Assembly: GCA_002423245.1 (NCBI GenBank)
Contig: DIVD01000064.1
Location: 1-28,413 of the forward strand
Reading direction: 5' to 3'
Length of the DNA stretch: 28,413 nt
DNA from: Rhodobacteraceae bacterium UBA6141
GTDB taxonomy: Bacteria; Pseudomonadota; Alphaproteobacteria; Rhodobacterales; Rhodobacteraceae
This document shows, piece by piece, positions 14,562 through 21,732 of this stretch. The stretch's first letter is position 1, and the number at the start of each line of letters is the position of its first letter. Under the pieces are notes generated by a model, which worked only from the letters and a program-made list of their open reading frames with translations, did not search any database and was not told the DNA's origin. Made by a program: the position numbers and the translations under genes.

Positions 14562-15146
14562 CTACAGCGGGCGCACCATCATCGTCACGCTCCGGAACCC
14601 GAACAGAAGCCCGGTCACGCGGCTGTGCGACTGGCCGGCGGCGACGAAGCCCGCGCGTTCATAAAGCGCCCGCGCCCGGATGTTTCCGCCCACCACATCG
14701 AGCCGCGCCTGCCGGTAGCCGCGCGCCCGCCCCTCGGCGCACAGCGCCTCCAACAGCGCCCGGCCGATGCCGCGCCCCCGCAGGTCGGCCCGCACGCACA
14801 GCCCGTCGACGAGAAAGCGGTCATTGTCGGTGTCGCGGGTCAGCAGCGACAGCAGCCCCGCGCGCAGCGTGCCGCCGGCCAGACCATAGGTGCCGCGCAG
14901 CTCCGCGAGCCCGCCCCCGACAAAGCTGCCAAGGGGCGAGCGAAAGCCGGCGATGCCGACCACCTCCCCATCCATGCCGACGGCGGCATAGGCATGGTCG
15001 GGCCGCATCACCCGCGCGACATAACTCAGCGCGCGCGCCTCGGGGCGCATCACCCGCCCCAGCTTGCCACCGAAGGCCTGCCAGTAGAGCGCCGCGGCCT
15101 CGGCCCGGCGGGCATCGTCGAAACCGGGGCGGATGGCCAAGCTCAT
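14562..15146 (-). CDS. GNAT-family N-acetyltransferase
   Basis: This 194-residue GCN5-related acetyltransferase shows motif A, VRADLRGRGIGRALLEALC, with the R/QxxGxG/A pyrophosphate loop for acetyl-CoA, and the later NIRARALYERAGF helix typical of the family. ATG 15146 overlaps the TGA of the upstream MobA-like pseudogene (ATGA), so the two were once translationally coupled. The stop lies near the convergent 13437 gene. Substrate is unknown; loss of the upstream partner may affect its expression by breaking coupled translation. Confidence 0.9.
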   Translation of the reverse strand: MSLAIRPGFDDARRAEAAALYWQAFGGKLGRVMRPEARALSYVARVMRPDHAYAAVGMDGEVVGIAGFRSPLGSFVGGGLAELRGTYGLAGGTLRAGLLSLLTRDTDNDRFLVDGLCVRADLRGRGIGRALLEALCAEGRARGYRQARLDVVGGNIRARALYERAGFVAAGQSHSRVTGLLFGFRSVTMMVRPL

Positions 15147-15591
15147 GGCGCGCCCCGGCGCGACAGGGCTTCGGCGGCAACAAGGTCCTGCGGGGCGTTG
15201 AGGTTCACGAACGGCTCGGTTCCGGCCCCGGCTGCGGGGGGCACCGTCACCGCTCCCCGATCCAGCGCCCGGCCCGCCATCCGGCGCTGCCCCTGCTCCA
15301 GCGCCAGCCGCAGCGCCTCGCGCAGCCGCACCGGCCGCTGCGCGGCCGCCGGATGCCGGCCGCTGCCGCTTGCCGCCAGCACCGGCCCGCCAGCACCGGC
15401 CCGCCGCCCGGCGCCGCCGCCTCGGCCAGCCGCGCCACCAGATCACGCGGAACGAGGGGCCTATCGACCGGCACCCTCACCAGCCACGGCGCGCCCGCCA
15501 CCGTCACCTGCGCCCTGCTGCCGCTTTCCGTCACCGCCAGATCGCCCCCAGAACGCCGCCGGATCGGCCCTTGCAGCCGCCCTTCGGTCAT
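15143..15591 (-). pseudogene. MobA-like nucleotidyltransferase, frameshifted
   Basis: Two minus-strand frames join to one MobA-like (Mo-cofactor guanylyltransferase) C-terminal part: APWLVRVPVDRPLVPRDLVA, then PGGGPVLA in the first frame, then ASGSGRHPAAAQRPVRLREA and PFVNLNAPQDLVAAEALS in the second. The break falls on a perfect 14-bp tandem duplication (15375-15402); removing one copy restores a continuous frame. The N-terminal LAGGxSxRMGxDK nucleotide-binding part is not seen upstream of ATG 15591, so the gene is also 5'-truncated or its front is diverged. The stop overlaps the start of the GNAT gene. Activity is very unlikely. Confidence 0.7.
15375..15402. repeat. 14-bp perfect tandem duplication
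   Basis: GCCAGCACCGGCCC is repeated exactly at 15375-15388 and 15389-15402. It adds 14 bp to the MobA-like gene and shifts its frame. Confidence 0.95.
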
Positions 15592-15654
15592 GCCTATGAC
15601 TTGGCCCTGGCCTCGTCCAGCCCTTCGCTCCGCCTTTCTGCCGCCAGGATTGCC

Positions 15655-16371
15655 ATGTCCGTCTCTCCCACCCGATCCGCCTTCTGGCGCGGCGCCCGCG
15701 AGGCGCTGCCCTTCATCCTGGTCGTCGCACCGTTCGGCCTGCTGTTCGGCGTCGTCGCCACCGAAGCCGGGTTCAACCTTGCCGAGACGATGGCGATGAC
15801 CGTGCTAGTGATCGCGGGCGCCTCGCAGTTCGCCGCCGTGCAGATGATGGCCGACAATGCCCCCGCGCTGGTGGTGCTGGCGACGGCGCTGGCGGTGAAC
15901 CTGCGCATGGCGATGTATTCGGCGGCGCTGACCCCGCATCTGGGCCGCGCGCCGGTCTGGCAGCGGGCACTGATCGCCTATGCGCTGCTGGACCAGTGCT
16001 ATGCGCTGGCGGCACGGGAATACGAACTCAGGCCGGACCAGAGCGGCGCGCAGAAGGTCGCGTATTTCTTCGGCGCCTCGCTGGCCGTCTGCCCGTGGTG
16101 GTACGCGATGACGTTGGTCGGCGCCACGCTCGGCGAGGCGATCCCGCCCGCGTTCGCGCTGGATTTCGCGGTGCCGATCACCTTCCTGGCGATGGTCGCG
16201 CCGATGCTGCGCACGCTGGCGCATGTCGTCTCGGCGCTGGTCTCGGTCATCGCGGCGCTGCTGCTGGCCTGGATGCCGCACAACACCGGGTTGATGGTCG
16301 CGGGGCTGGCGGCGATGGTCGCTGGCGCGCAGACCGAGCTTTGGCAGGCACGGCGGAGCGCGGCGCAATGA
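15655..16371 (+). CDS. azlC: AzlC-family branched-chain amino acid exporter subunit
   Basis: This 238-residue membrane protein is the large subunit of the AzlCD exporter. The N-terminal FWRGAREALPFILVVAPFGL and the following GASQFAAVQMMA are family hallmarks, and there are about seven hydrophobic segments. The ATG at 15655 is preceded by a CAGGA site; the longer open frame from 15370 crosses the MobA-like gene and is shadow. The stop overlaps the azlD start (ATGA), so the two subunits are made together. Members export leucine, isoleucine, valine or analogues; the substrate range here is not known. Confidence 0.92.
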   Translation: MSVSPTRSAFWRGAREALPFILVVAPFGLLFGVVATEAGFNLAETMAMTVLVIAGASQFAAVQMMADNAPALVVLATALAVNLRMAMYSAALTPHLGRAPVWQRALIAYALLDQCYALAAREYELRPDQSGAQKVAYFFGASLAVCPWWYAMTLVGATLGEAIPPAFALDFAVPITFLAMVAPMLRTLAHVVSALVSVIAALLLAWMPHNTGLMVAGLAAMVAGAQTELWQARRSAAQ

Positions 16372-16691
16372 GCACGACCGAAACCTGGGCGATCATCATC
16401 CTGCTGGGCATCGGCACCTTCGTGCTGCGCTTTTCGTTCCTGGGGATGATCGGCGGGCGCACCATGCCGGAATGGGTGCTGCGCCACCTGCGCTATACCC
16501 CGGTGGCGGTGCTTCCGGCGCTGGTCGCGCCCTCGGTGCTCTGGCCGGGCGCGACGGGCGGAGAGACGGACCCCGCGCGCCTGCTGGCCGCCATTGCGAC
16601 CGTGGCGATCGGGCTGGCCTCGCGCAACGTGCTGTGGTCGATCCTGGGCGGCGCCGCCACGCTGTATGCGGCGCTGTGGCTGCTGGGGTGA
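16368..16691 (+). CDS. azlD: AzlD-family small exporter subunit
   Basis: This 107-residue protein with four hydrophobic helices is the partner of AzlC. It shows the family start WAIIILLGIGTFVLRFSF and the VAVLPALVAPSVLW segment. The ATG overlaps the azlC stop by four bases. Length is normal for AzlD (~100-110). It ends one base before the stop codon of the convergent lipoprotein gene. Confidence 0.92.
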   Translation: MSTTETWAIIILLGIGTFVLRFSFLGMIGGRTMPEWVLRHLRYTPVAVLPALVAPSVLWPGATGGETDPARLLAAIATVAIGLASRNVLWSILGGAATLYAALWLLG

Positions 16692-17324
16692 CTACCGGAT
16701 CATCCCCTGCGTCACCGGCACCGGGGCCGATCCTGCCGTCTGCGCGACCAGCAGGCCGGAGTTGTCATCGGAATCGTCGTCATAGAACTTGCGCGTCTGC
16801 ACGTTCGGCAGCCTGGCATAGGCGCGCATGATCTTGGCGGGAAAGTAGGTCTGCGGGATGCTTTCGAAGCCGGGCAGATCGTTCAGGATATTGCTGACGC
16901 TGGCGCCGCACATCGCCTTGGGCACCGCGCCGTTCGCCTGCACCTTCGCCATCGCCAGCGCCGCAACTTCGGGCGAGACGTAGATCTTCTGCTCGACCAC
17001 GTGGTAGGTCTCGCGCGCGTGATAGTCGATGTAAAAGTCCAGCATCTGCGGGGTCATCCCGAAGATGACGTCGTTGCGCTCGGGGGTGGTGCGGTGCCAC
17101 CAGGTGCCGGCGGGATCGAACATCACCCGCTGCCCCGAATTGACCAGGATCGCCGAATGCCCGCCCTCGCCGTTGGAGTTGCGGATCGCGGTATAGAGCG
17201 TGATCGAGGGGGGCTCGGGGCTGACATAGGCCGCGCGCTGCACATCGGCATCGGGCGCCCATTTGGGTTCTGCGCAGGCGGCAAGCGCCAGCGGTAGGAC
17301 AAGGGCGGCGAAGGCGCGGCGCAT
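16692..17324 (-). CDS. Lipoprotein with possible permuted papain-like fold
   Basis: The 210-residue product has a lipoprotein signal: a hydrophobic stretch ending in the lipobox LAAC with Cys17, so it should be lipidated and face the periplasm. The mature part places His56 in GEGGHSAILVNSG early and Cys139 in MCGASVSNILNDLPG late. This His-first, Cys-later order with following helices resembles permuted NlpC/P60 (YiiX/LRAT-type) cysteine hydrolases; this is inference, not a recognised match. ATG 17324 follows GGACGGAACC. It sits 38 bp after the cytochrome oxidase subunit IV gene on the same strand, and ends back-to-back with azlD. Confidence 0.8.
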   Translation of the reverse strand: MRRAFAALVLPLALAACAEPKWAPDADVQRAAYVSPEPPSITLYTAIRNSNGEGGHSAILVNSGQRVMFDPAGTWWHRTTPERNDVIFGMTPQMLDFYIDYHARETYHVVEQKIYVSPEVAALAMAKVQANGAVPKAMCGASVSNILNDLPGFESIPQTYFPAKIMRAYARLPNVQTRKFYDDDSDDNSGLLVAQTAGSAPVPVTQGMIR

Positions 17325-17362
17325 GGGGAGGTTCCGTCCGAAAGCGATCGACTCCAGGGCGA

Positions 17363-17515
17363 TCAGGAGTTGGCGAGGGCGAGGAAGATCAGCACCACGA
17401 TGGCGAGACCGGCGGCCCATGTCGAAAAGCGGACGAAACCCGTGAAGGTCTTTTCCTGAACCCTGATGTCCATGTTTCCCGGCTTGTGGTCGCTTCCCGG
17501 CGTGTGGTCGGCCAT
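17363..17515 (-). CDS. ctaH: aa3-type cytochrome c oxidase subunit IV
   Basis: The 50-residue protein has a polar, cytoplasmic N-terminal stretch (HKPGNMDIRVQEKTFTGFV) and one membrane helix (STWAAGLAIVVLIFLAL). This matches the short subunit IV of the Paracoccus/Rhodobacter aa3 oxidase in length (49-50 residues) and in the DIRxQEKTFxGFV motif. ATG 17515 follows AGGGAA by about eight bases; upstream in-frame ATG 17578 has no support. The subunit is bound at the side of the oxidase core and is not essential for catalysis in Paracoccus. The symbol is by analogy with P. denitrificans. Confidence 0.88.
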   Translation of the reverse strand: MADHTPGSDHKPGNMDIRVQEKTFTGFVRFSTWAAGLAIVVLIFLALANS

Positions 17516-17626
17516 CTGTGCTGTTCCCTGAAAACTGTTTCCTGCGCACCGGATATCCGATTCACTCGGTCCTGTCACGCCTGCAAGCGCAGGAGCCGAT
17601 CACCTTTTGATGCGACCGGCACCGGA

Positions 17627-18667
17627 TCACGCGCCCGCCCGGTGCCACCACCAAGCACCCTCCGCCCCGCGGCTGCGCGTTACCGCGCCCTTGTGCAGCA
17701 GGTAGTTCAGATGCGCGACCGCCTCGACCAGCGCCAGGCCATACGCCGTCCCGCCGATCTCGCGCCGGAACAGCGGCACGAAGCAGCCGGCGGCGGTGCG
17801 CGGCACCTCCAGATGCGCGATCAGCCGGTCCAGCGCGCCCTGGTGGTTCTCGATCATCTGGCGCAGGCGCAGCGGCAGGCCGGTGAAGGGCAGCTTGTGG
17901 CCGGGCAGCACCAGATGCCGTTCCTCGGCATGGGTCGCAAAGCGCGCGCAAGAGGCCATCCAGTCCGCCACCGGGTCGGCATCGGGCTCGTTCGCATAGA
18001 CCCCGAGATTGGCCGAGATCGAGGGCAGAAGCTGGTCGCCCCCCAGCACGAGGTCGTCATCGAGGCTCCAGAACGTCGCATGTTCGGGAGCGTGGCCATC
18101 GCCGCAGCGCACCAGCCACATCCGCCCGCCCATGCGGATCATGTCGCCCTCGCGGATGCGCCGATAGCCAAGCGGCGTCGGGTGCACCACATCGCAGAAG
18201 TTGAACTGCCGTTCCGTCGCGCTCTTCGCCAGAAGGTCCGGCTGCATCCCCGCCCCGCGCCAGAACTCCAGCATTTCGGCCGGGGGCGTGGGCTGTTCGT
18301 CCAGCACCATCATCCGCGTCATCAGCCAACTGGTGCGAGTGGTCAGCAGTTCGGCCCCGCGGGCGTGAAACCAGCCGGCAAGACCGATATGGTCGGGGTG
18401 GTGATGCGTGGCGATCAGCCGCCGCACCGGGCGCCCGGCCAGCGGGCCGGCAAGGATCGCCAGCCATTCCTCGCGGCAGCGGGCGGTGGCGAAGCCGGTA
18501 TCGACCACGGTCCAGCCGTCGCCATCGTCGAGCGCATAGCAGTTGACGTGGTCCAGATCCAGCGGCAGCGGCAGCCGCAGCCACAGCACCCCCTCGGCCA
18601 GCTGCACCGCCTGACCGGGTGCCGGCGGCTCTCCCCACGGATAACGGATGCCGGGGGCCGCGCTCAT
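17627..18667 (-). CDS. MBL-fold metallohydrolase, coupled to acyl-CoA dehydrogenase
   Basis: This 346-residue protein has the MBL motif THHHPDHIGLAGWF, a GHAPEHATFW histidine, LGGDQLLPSI with the metal aspartate, and a late LVLPGHKLPF. The C-terminal ~80 residues (RLRQMIENHQGALDRLIAHL) are helical, as in glyoxalase-II-related hydrolases of thioesters. ATG 18667 overlaps the TGA of the upstream acyl-CoA dehydrogenase gene, indicating translational coupling. That pairing suggests hydrolysis of an acyl-CoA or another thioester made by the dehydrogenase, which is inference. The same frame stays open upstream within the dehydrogenase gene, but that extension is antisense-like, Arg-rich shadow. Confidence 0.9.
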   Translation of the reverse strand: MSAAPGIRYPWGEPPAPGQAVQLAEGVLWLRLPLPLDLDHVNCYALDDGDGWTVVDTGFATARCREEWLAILAGPLAGRPVRRLIATHHHPDHIGLAGWFHARGAELLTTRTSWLMTRMMVLDEQPTPPAEMLEFWRGAGMQPDLLAKSATERQFNFCDVVHPTPLGYRRIREGDMIRMGGRMWLVRCGDGHAPEHATFWSLDDDLVLGGDQLLPSISANLGVYANEPDADPVADWMASCARFATHAEERHLVLPGHKLPFTGLPLRLRQMIENHQGALDRLIAHLEVPRTAAGCFVPLFRREIGGTAYGLALVEAVAHLNYLLHKGAVTRSRGAEGAWWWHRAGA

Positions 18668-20364
18668 GCTGCCAGATCCTCGACCGACAGGGCGTAAAGC
18701 CCCGCCGCGCCCTGCCGCGCCTCGTCCAGCGCCGCGGCAAACTGCGGCAGGAGCCGCTTGATGTAGACCCGCGCCAGCGCAGCCCGCGGGCCGGAGGCGC
18801 CGCCCGCCAGCGCCGCCTTGAGGTGGAAATGCGCCCCCAGCACCCGCGCGAAGGCGCGCAGGTAGGGCACGGCGCCGGCGAAGCGGTCCTGCGGCTCTTG
18901 CCGGACCAGCCATTCCGTCGCCTCGCGCAGCGTTTCTGCCGCGGTCCAGACATCCTCGGCCAGATCGGCCAGCTCGGGCCGGGCCGCGCGCGCCGCGTTG
19001 GCGGCATCCTCGACCTCTTGCAGCAGGCGGAAGGCAGCCTCGCCGCCATCCATCATCTTGCGACCGACAAGGTCCATCGCCTGAATGCCGTTGGTGCCTT
19101 CGTAGATCGCCGTCACCCGCACGTCGCGGCAGAATTGCGCGGCGCCGGTTTCCTCGACAAAGCCCATGCCGCCATGCACCTGCACCCCGGTTTCCGAGAC
19201 CGCGATGCCGACTTCGGTGCCGAAAGCCTTGGCGATCGGGGTCAGCAGCGCGGCGCTGGCCTGCCATTCCGGCTCTCCGGTCGCGCGGCCCATGTCGATC
19301 GCGACCGCGCAGGCCAGGGCGATCGCGCGGGCGGCGAAGATGTCGGCTTTCATTCCCGCCAGCATCCGCCGCACATCGGCATGTTCGACGATCGGGCCGG
19401 CCTGCCTGCGGTCCATGGCGTATTCGAGCGCCTTCTGATAGGCCGCCTCGGCCACGCCCACGCCCTGCACGCCCACCGCCAGCCGGGCGTTGTTCATCAT
19501 CGTGAACATCGCCGCCATGCCCTTCGCCTCGCCCCCGACCATCCAGCCGGTCGCGCCCTCGTAGGCCATCACGCAGGTCGGCGAGCCGTGCAGGCCCATC
19601 TTGTGCTCGAGGCTCACCACCTTCAGGCTGTTGGCCACGCCGGGATTGCCCTGCGCATCGGGGATGTATTTCGGCACCATGAACAGGCTGATGCCCCGCG
19701 TTCCGGGCGCCGCGTCCGGCAGCCGCGCCAGCACCAGATGGCAGACATTCGCGGTCAGGTCGCTGTCGCCCCAGCTGATGAAGATCTTCTGGCCGGTGAT
19801 CGCGAAGGTGCCATCGCCGTTGGGCTCCGCCCTGGTCCTGACCGCCCCCACGTCGGACCCGGCCTGCGGTTCGGTCAGGTTCATCGTGCCCGACCACTCG
19901 CCCGAGATCAGCCTGGGCAGGTAGAGCGCCTTCAACTCCGCGCTGGCGTGATGCTCCAGCGCCTCGATCTGGCCCTGCGTCAGCAACGGGTTCAGCTGCA
20001 GCGCAAGGCAGGCGCCCGACATCATGTCGTTCACCGCCATGTTGAGCGCCTGCGGCAGGCCCATGCCGCCGAACTCCCGCGGCGCGGCGAGGCCGACCCA
20101 GCCACCATCGGCAATCGCCCGATAGCCTTCGGCAAAGCCGGGGGAGGAGCGGAGCACGCCATTCTCCAGCCGCGCCGGGTGCAGATCGCCATTGCGCTGC
20201 AGGGGGGCCATCACCTCGTCGCACAGCCGCGCGGCTTCGGTCAGGATCGCGTCCGCGGTCTCGTTCGTGGCCTCGGCAAAGCGCTCGGTCGCGGCAACGG
20301 GCGCCAGCGGCACCACATGATCGAGGATGAAGCGAATCTCGCCGACGGGGGACTGGTAAGGCAT
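18664..20364 (-). CDS. Acyl-CoA dehydrogenase, long DmdC-like form
   Basis: This 566-residue FAD enzyme is longer than ordinary acyl-CoA dehydrogenases (~380) and has the extra C-terminal helical domain of the DmdC/AidB-like group. Motifs include MNLTEPQAGSDVGAVRTRAE, KIFISWGDSDL, HGGMGFVEETGAAQFCRDV and VTAIYEGTNGIQAMDLVGRK with the catalytic Glu in YEGTNGIQ. DmdC oxidises 3-methylmercaptopropionyl-CoA in DMSP demethylation; related enzymes take fatty acyl-CoAs, and the sequence alone does not decide. ATG 20364 follows a GGGAG site. It is coupled to the MBL hydrolase and diverges from the Sua5-type gene. Confidence 0.9.
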   Translation of the reverse strand: MPYQSPVGEIRFILDHVVPLAPVAATERFAEATNETADAILTEAARLCDEVMAPLQRNGDLHPARLENGVLRSSPGFAEGYRAIADGGWVGLAAPREFGGMGLPQALNMAVNDMMSGACLALQLNPLLTQGQIEALEHHASAELKALYLPRLISGEWSGTMNLTEPQAGSDVGAVRTRAEPNGDGTFAITGQKIFISWGDSDLTANVCHLVLARLPDAAPGTRGISLFMVPKYIPDAQGNPGVANSLKVVSLEHKMGLHGSPTCVMAYEGATGWMVGGEAKGMAAMFTMMNNARLAVGVQGVGVAEAAYQKALEYAMDRRQAGPIVEHADVRRMLAGMKADIFAARAIALACAVAIDMGRATGEPEWQASAALLTPIAKAFGTEVGIAVSETGVQVHGGMGFVEETGAAQFCRDVRVTAIYEGTNGIQAMDLVGRKMMDGGEAAFRLLQEVEDAANAARAARPELADLAEDVWTAAETLREATEWLVRQEPQDRFAGAVPYLRAFARVLGAHFHLKAALAGGASGPRAALARVYIKRLLPQFAAALDEARQGAAGLYALSVEDLAA

Positions 20365-20492
20365 GTCTCGACTCCCTGCAGAACCGCGCGCCTTGGCACG
20401 GGGCGGCGCGGCGCATATGTGACCGGATACGGGTCGATACCTATCCATCCCCCCGCCCGGCTCAAGCCTTACGCTACGTCATATTGGAACCG

Positions 20493-21479
20493 ATGCCGCA
20501 GCCCACCCGCCTCCTGCCGCCCACGCCCGAGGGCCTGACCGAAGCCGCCGGGCTGCTGGCGGCGGGCGAGCTTGTCGCCTTCCCGTCCGAAACGGTCTAC
20601 GGGCTGGGCGGCGATGCGCGATCCGACACCGCCTGCGCCCGGATCTTCGAGGCGAAGGGCCGGCCCCGCTTCAATCCGCTGATCGTGCATGTGCCTGATC
20701 TGGAGGCGGCGCGCGACTTTGCGCGAATCGGGCCAGAGGCAGAGCGGCTCGCGGCGGCGTTCTGGCCGGGGCCGCTGACGCTGGTGCTGCCGCTGCGCGA
20801 GGGGTCCGGGCTGTCGCCGCTGGTCACGGCCGGGCTGGACACGGTCGCGGTGCGGGTGCCCGCGCATCCGGTGGCGCAGGCGCTGATGCGGGCCTTCGGC
20901 GCGCCGCTGGCCGGGCCCTCCGCCAACCCCTCGGGCAAGGTCAGCCCCACGCGCGCGGCGCATGTGATGGCGGGGCTTGGCGGGCGCATCGCCGCCGTGG
21001 TCGATGGCGGCGACTGCGCGGTGGGCGTGGAAAGCACGATCCTGGGGCTGGCGGGGCCGCCGGTGCTGCTGCGCCCCGGCGGGCTGCCGGCAGAGGCGCT
21101 GGAGGCCTGTCTTGGCGCGCCGCTCGCGACCGGCGGCGACTCGGGCAAGCCCAGCGCGCCCGGGCAGCTTGCCTCGCATTACGCGCCCGGCGCGGCGCTG
21201 CGGCTGGAGGTGACGGCGCCCGAGCCGGGCGAGGTCTGGCTGGGCTTCGGGCCGGGCTGCGAGGGCGCCGCGCTGAACCTGTCGGACAGCGGCGATCTGA
21301 CCCGGGCGGCAGCCAACCTGTTCCACATGCTGCGCGAGGCGGATGCGCTTGCCGGGCCGGCCGGCCGCATCGCCGCCGCGCCGGTGCCGGAGCGCGGGCT
21401 TGGCCGCGCGATCAATGACCGGCTGCGGCGGGCGGCCGTGCCCCGCCCCCGACGGGCGGAGGCCGCCGAACCGCTTTGA
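20493..21479 (+). CDS. sua5: L-threonylcarbamoyladenylate synthase, Sua5/YwlC form
   Basis: This 328-residue enzyme makes threonylcarbamoyl-AMP from threonine, bicarbonate and ATP for the t6A modification of ANN-decoding tRNAs, which include tRNA-Asn. The N-terminal YrdC domain has FPSETVYGLGGDA, RPRFNPLIVHV and GPSANPSGKVSPT. After a linker (GKPSAPGQLASHYAPGA) comes the C-terminal Sua5 domain, so this is the long form and not the short TsaC. ATG 20493 is preferred; an in-frame TTG at 20484 is an alternative. It diverges from the acyl-CoA dehydrogenase with 128 bp between starts. Confidence 0.93.
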   Translation: MPQPTRLLPPTPEGLTEAAGLLAAGELVAFPSETVYGLGGDARSDTACARIFEAKGRPRFNPLIVHVPDLEAARDFARIGPEAERLAAAFWPGPLTLVLPLREGSGLSPLVTAGLDTVAVRVPAHPVAQALMRAFGAPLAGPSANPSGKVSPTRAAHVMAGLGGRIAAVVDGGDCAVGVESTILGLAGPPVLLRPGGLPAEALEACLGAPLATGGDSGKPSAPGQLASHYAPGAALRLEVTAPEPGEVWLGFGPGCEGAALNLSDSGDLTRAAANLFHMLREADALAGPAGRIAAAPVPERGLGRAINDRLRRAAVPRPRRAEAAEPL

Positions 21480-21732
21480 TCGGCGCCGGGATGCCGGTCC
21501 GGTGCCGGGTCGTGCGGACGGCGACGGGTGCGCAGACGCCGCTGCCCTCATCCCTTATGCCCTCGCCCCTCAATCGCATGTATGTGCGATCCGGCGGCGC
21601 GCGCGAGAGGGGCGACGCTTCTGCGTTGACCGGGCCGGCTGCGCGGTGCCAGATCCGGACGAAGAAGGCCGGATAAGGCCGCAAGGCGTCGCGCCCGTGA
21701 AGCCGCGGCCGATATTGGGAGGAAGTCATACC
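21480..21732. promoter_or_regulatory. Upstream region of the TRAP/beta-oxidation operon
   Basis: No gene is supported here. A dyad ATCGCA-N6-TGCGAT lies at 21573-21590 and is a candidate operator for a dimeric regulator of the operon. A strong GGGAGGAAG ribosome-binding site precedes ATG 21733. No regulator gene is adjacent. Confidence 0.4.

Noticed and set aside
17618..17646. 8-bp inverted repeat at the end of the MBL gene as a terminator
   Set aside because: GGCACCGG/CCGGTGCC has a 13-base loop, no U run follows on the minus strand, and one arm lies in the coding sequence.
17627..20416. 929-residue minus-strand frame covering MBL and dehydrogenase genes
   Set aside because: The first ~580 residues are an Arg/Gly-rich out-of-frame reading of the acyl-CoA dehydrogenase; the MBL protein starts at 18667.
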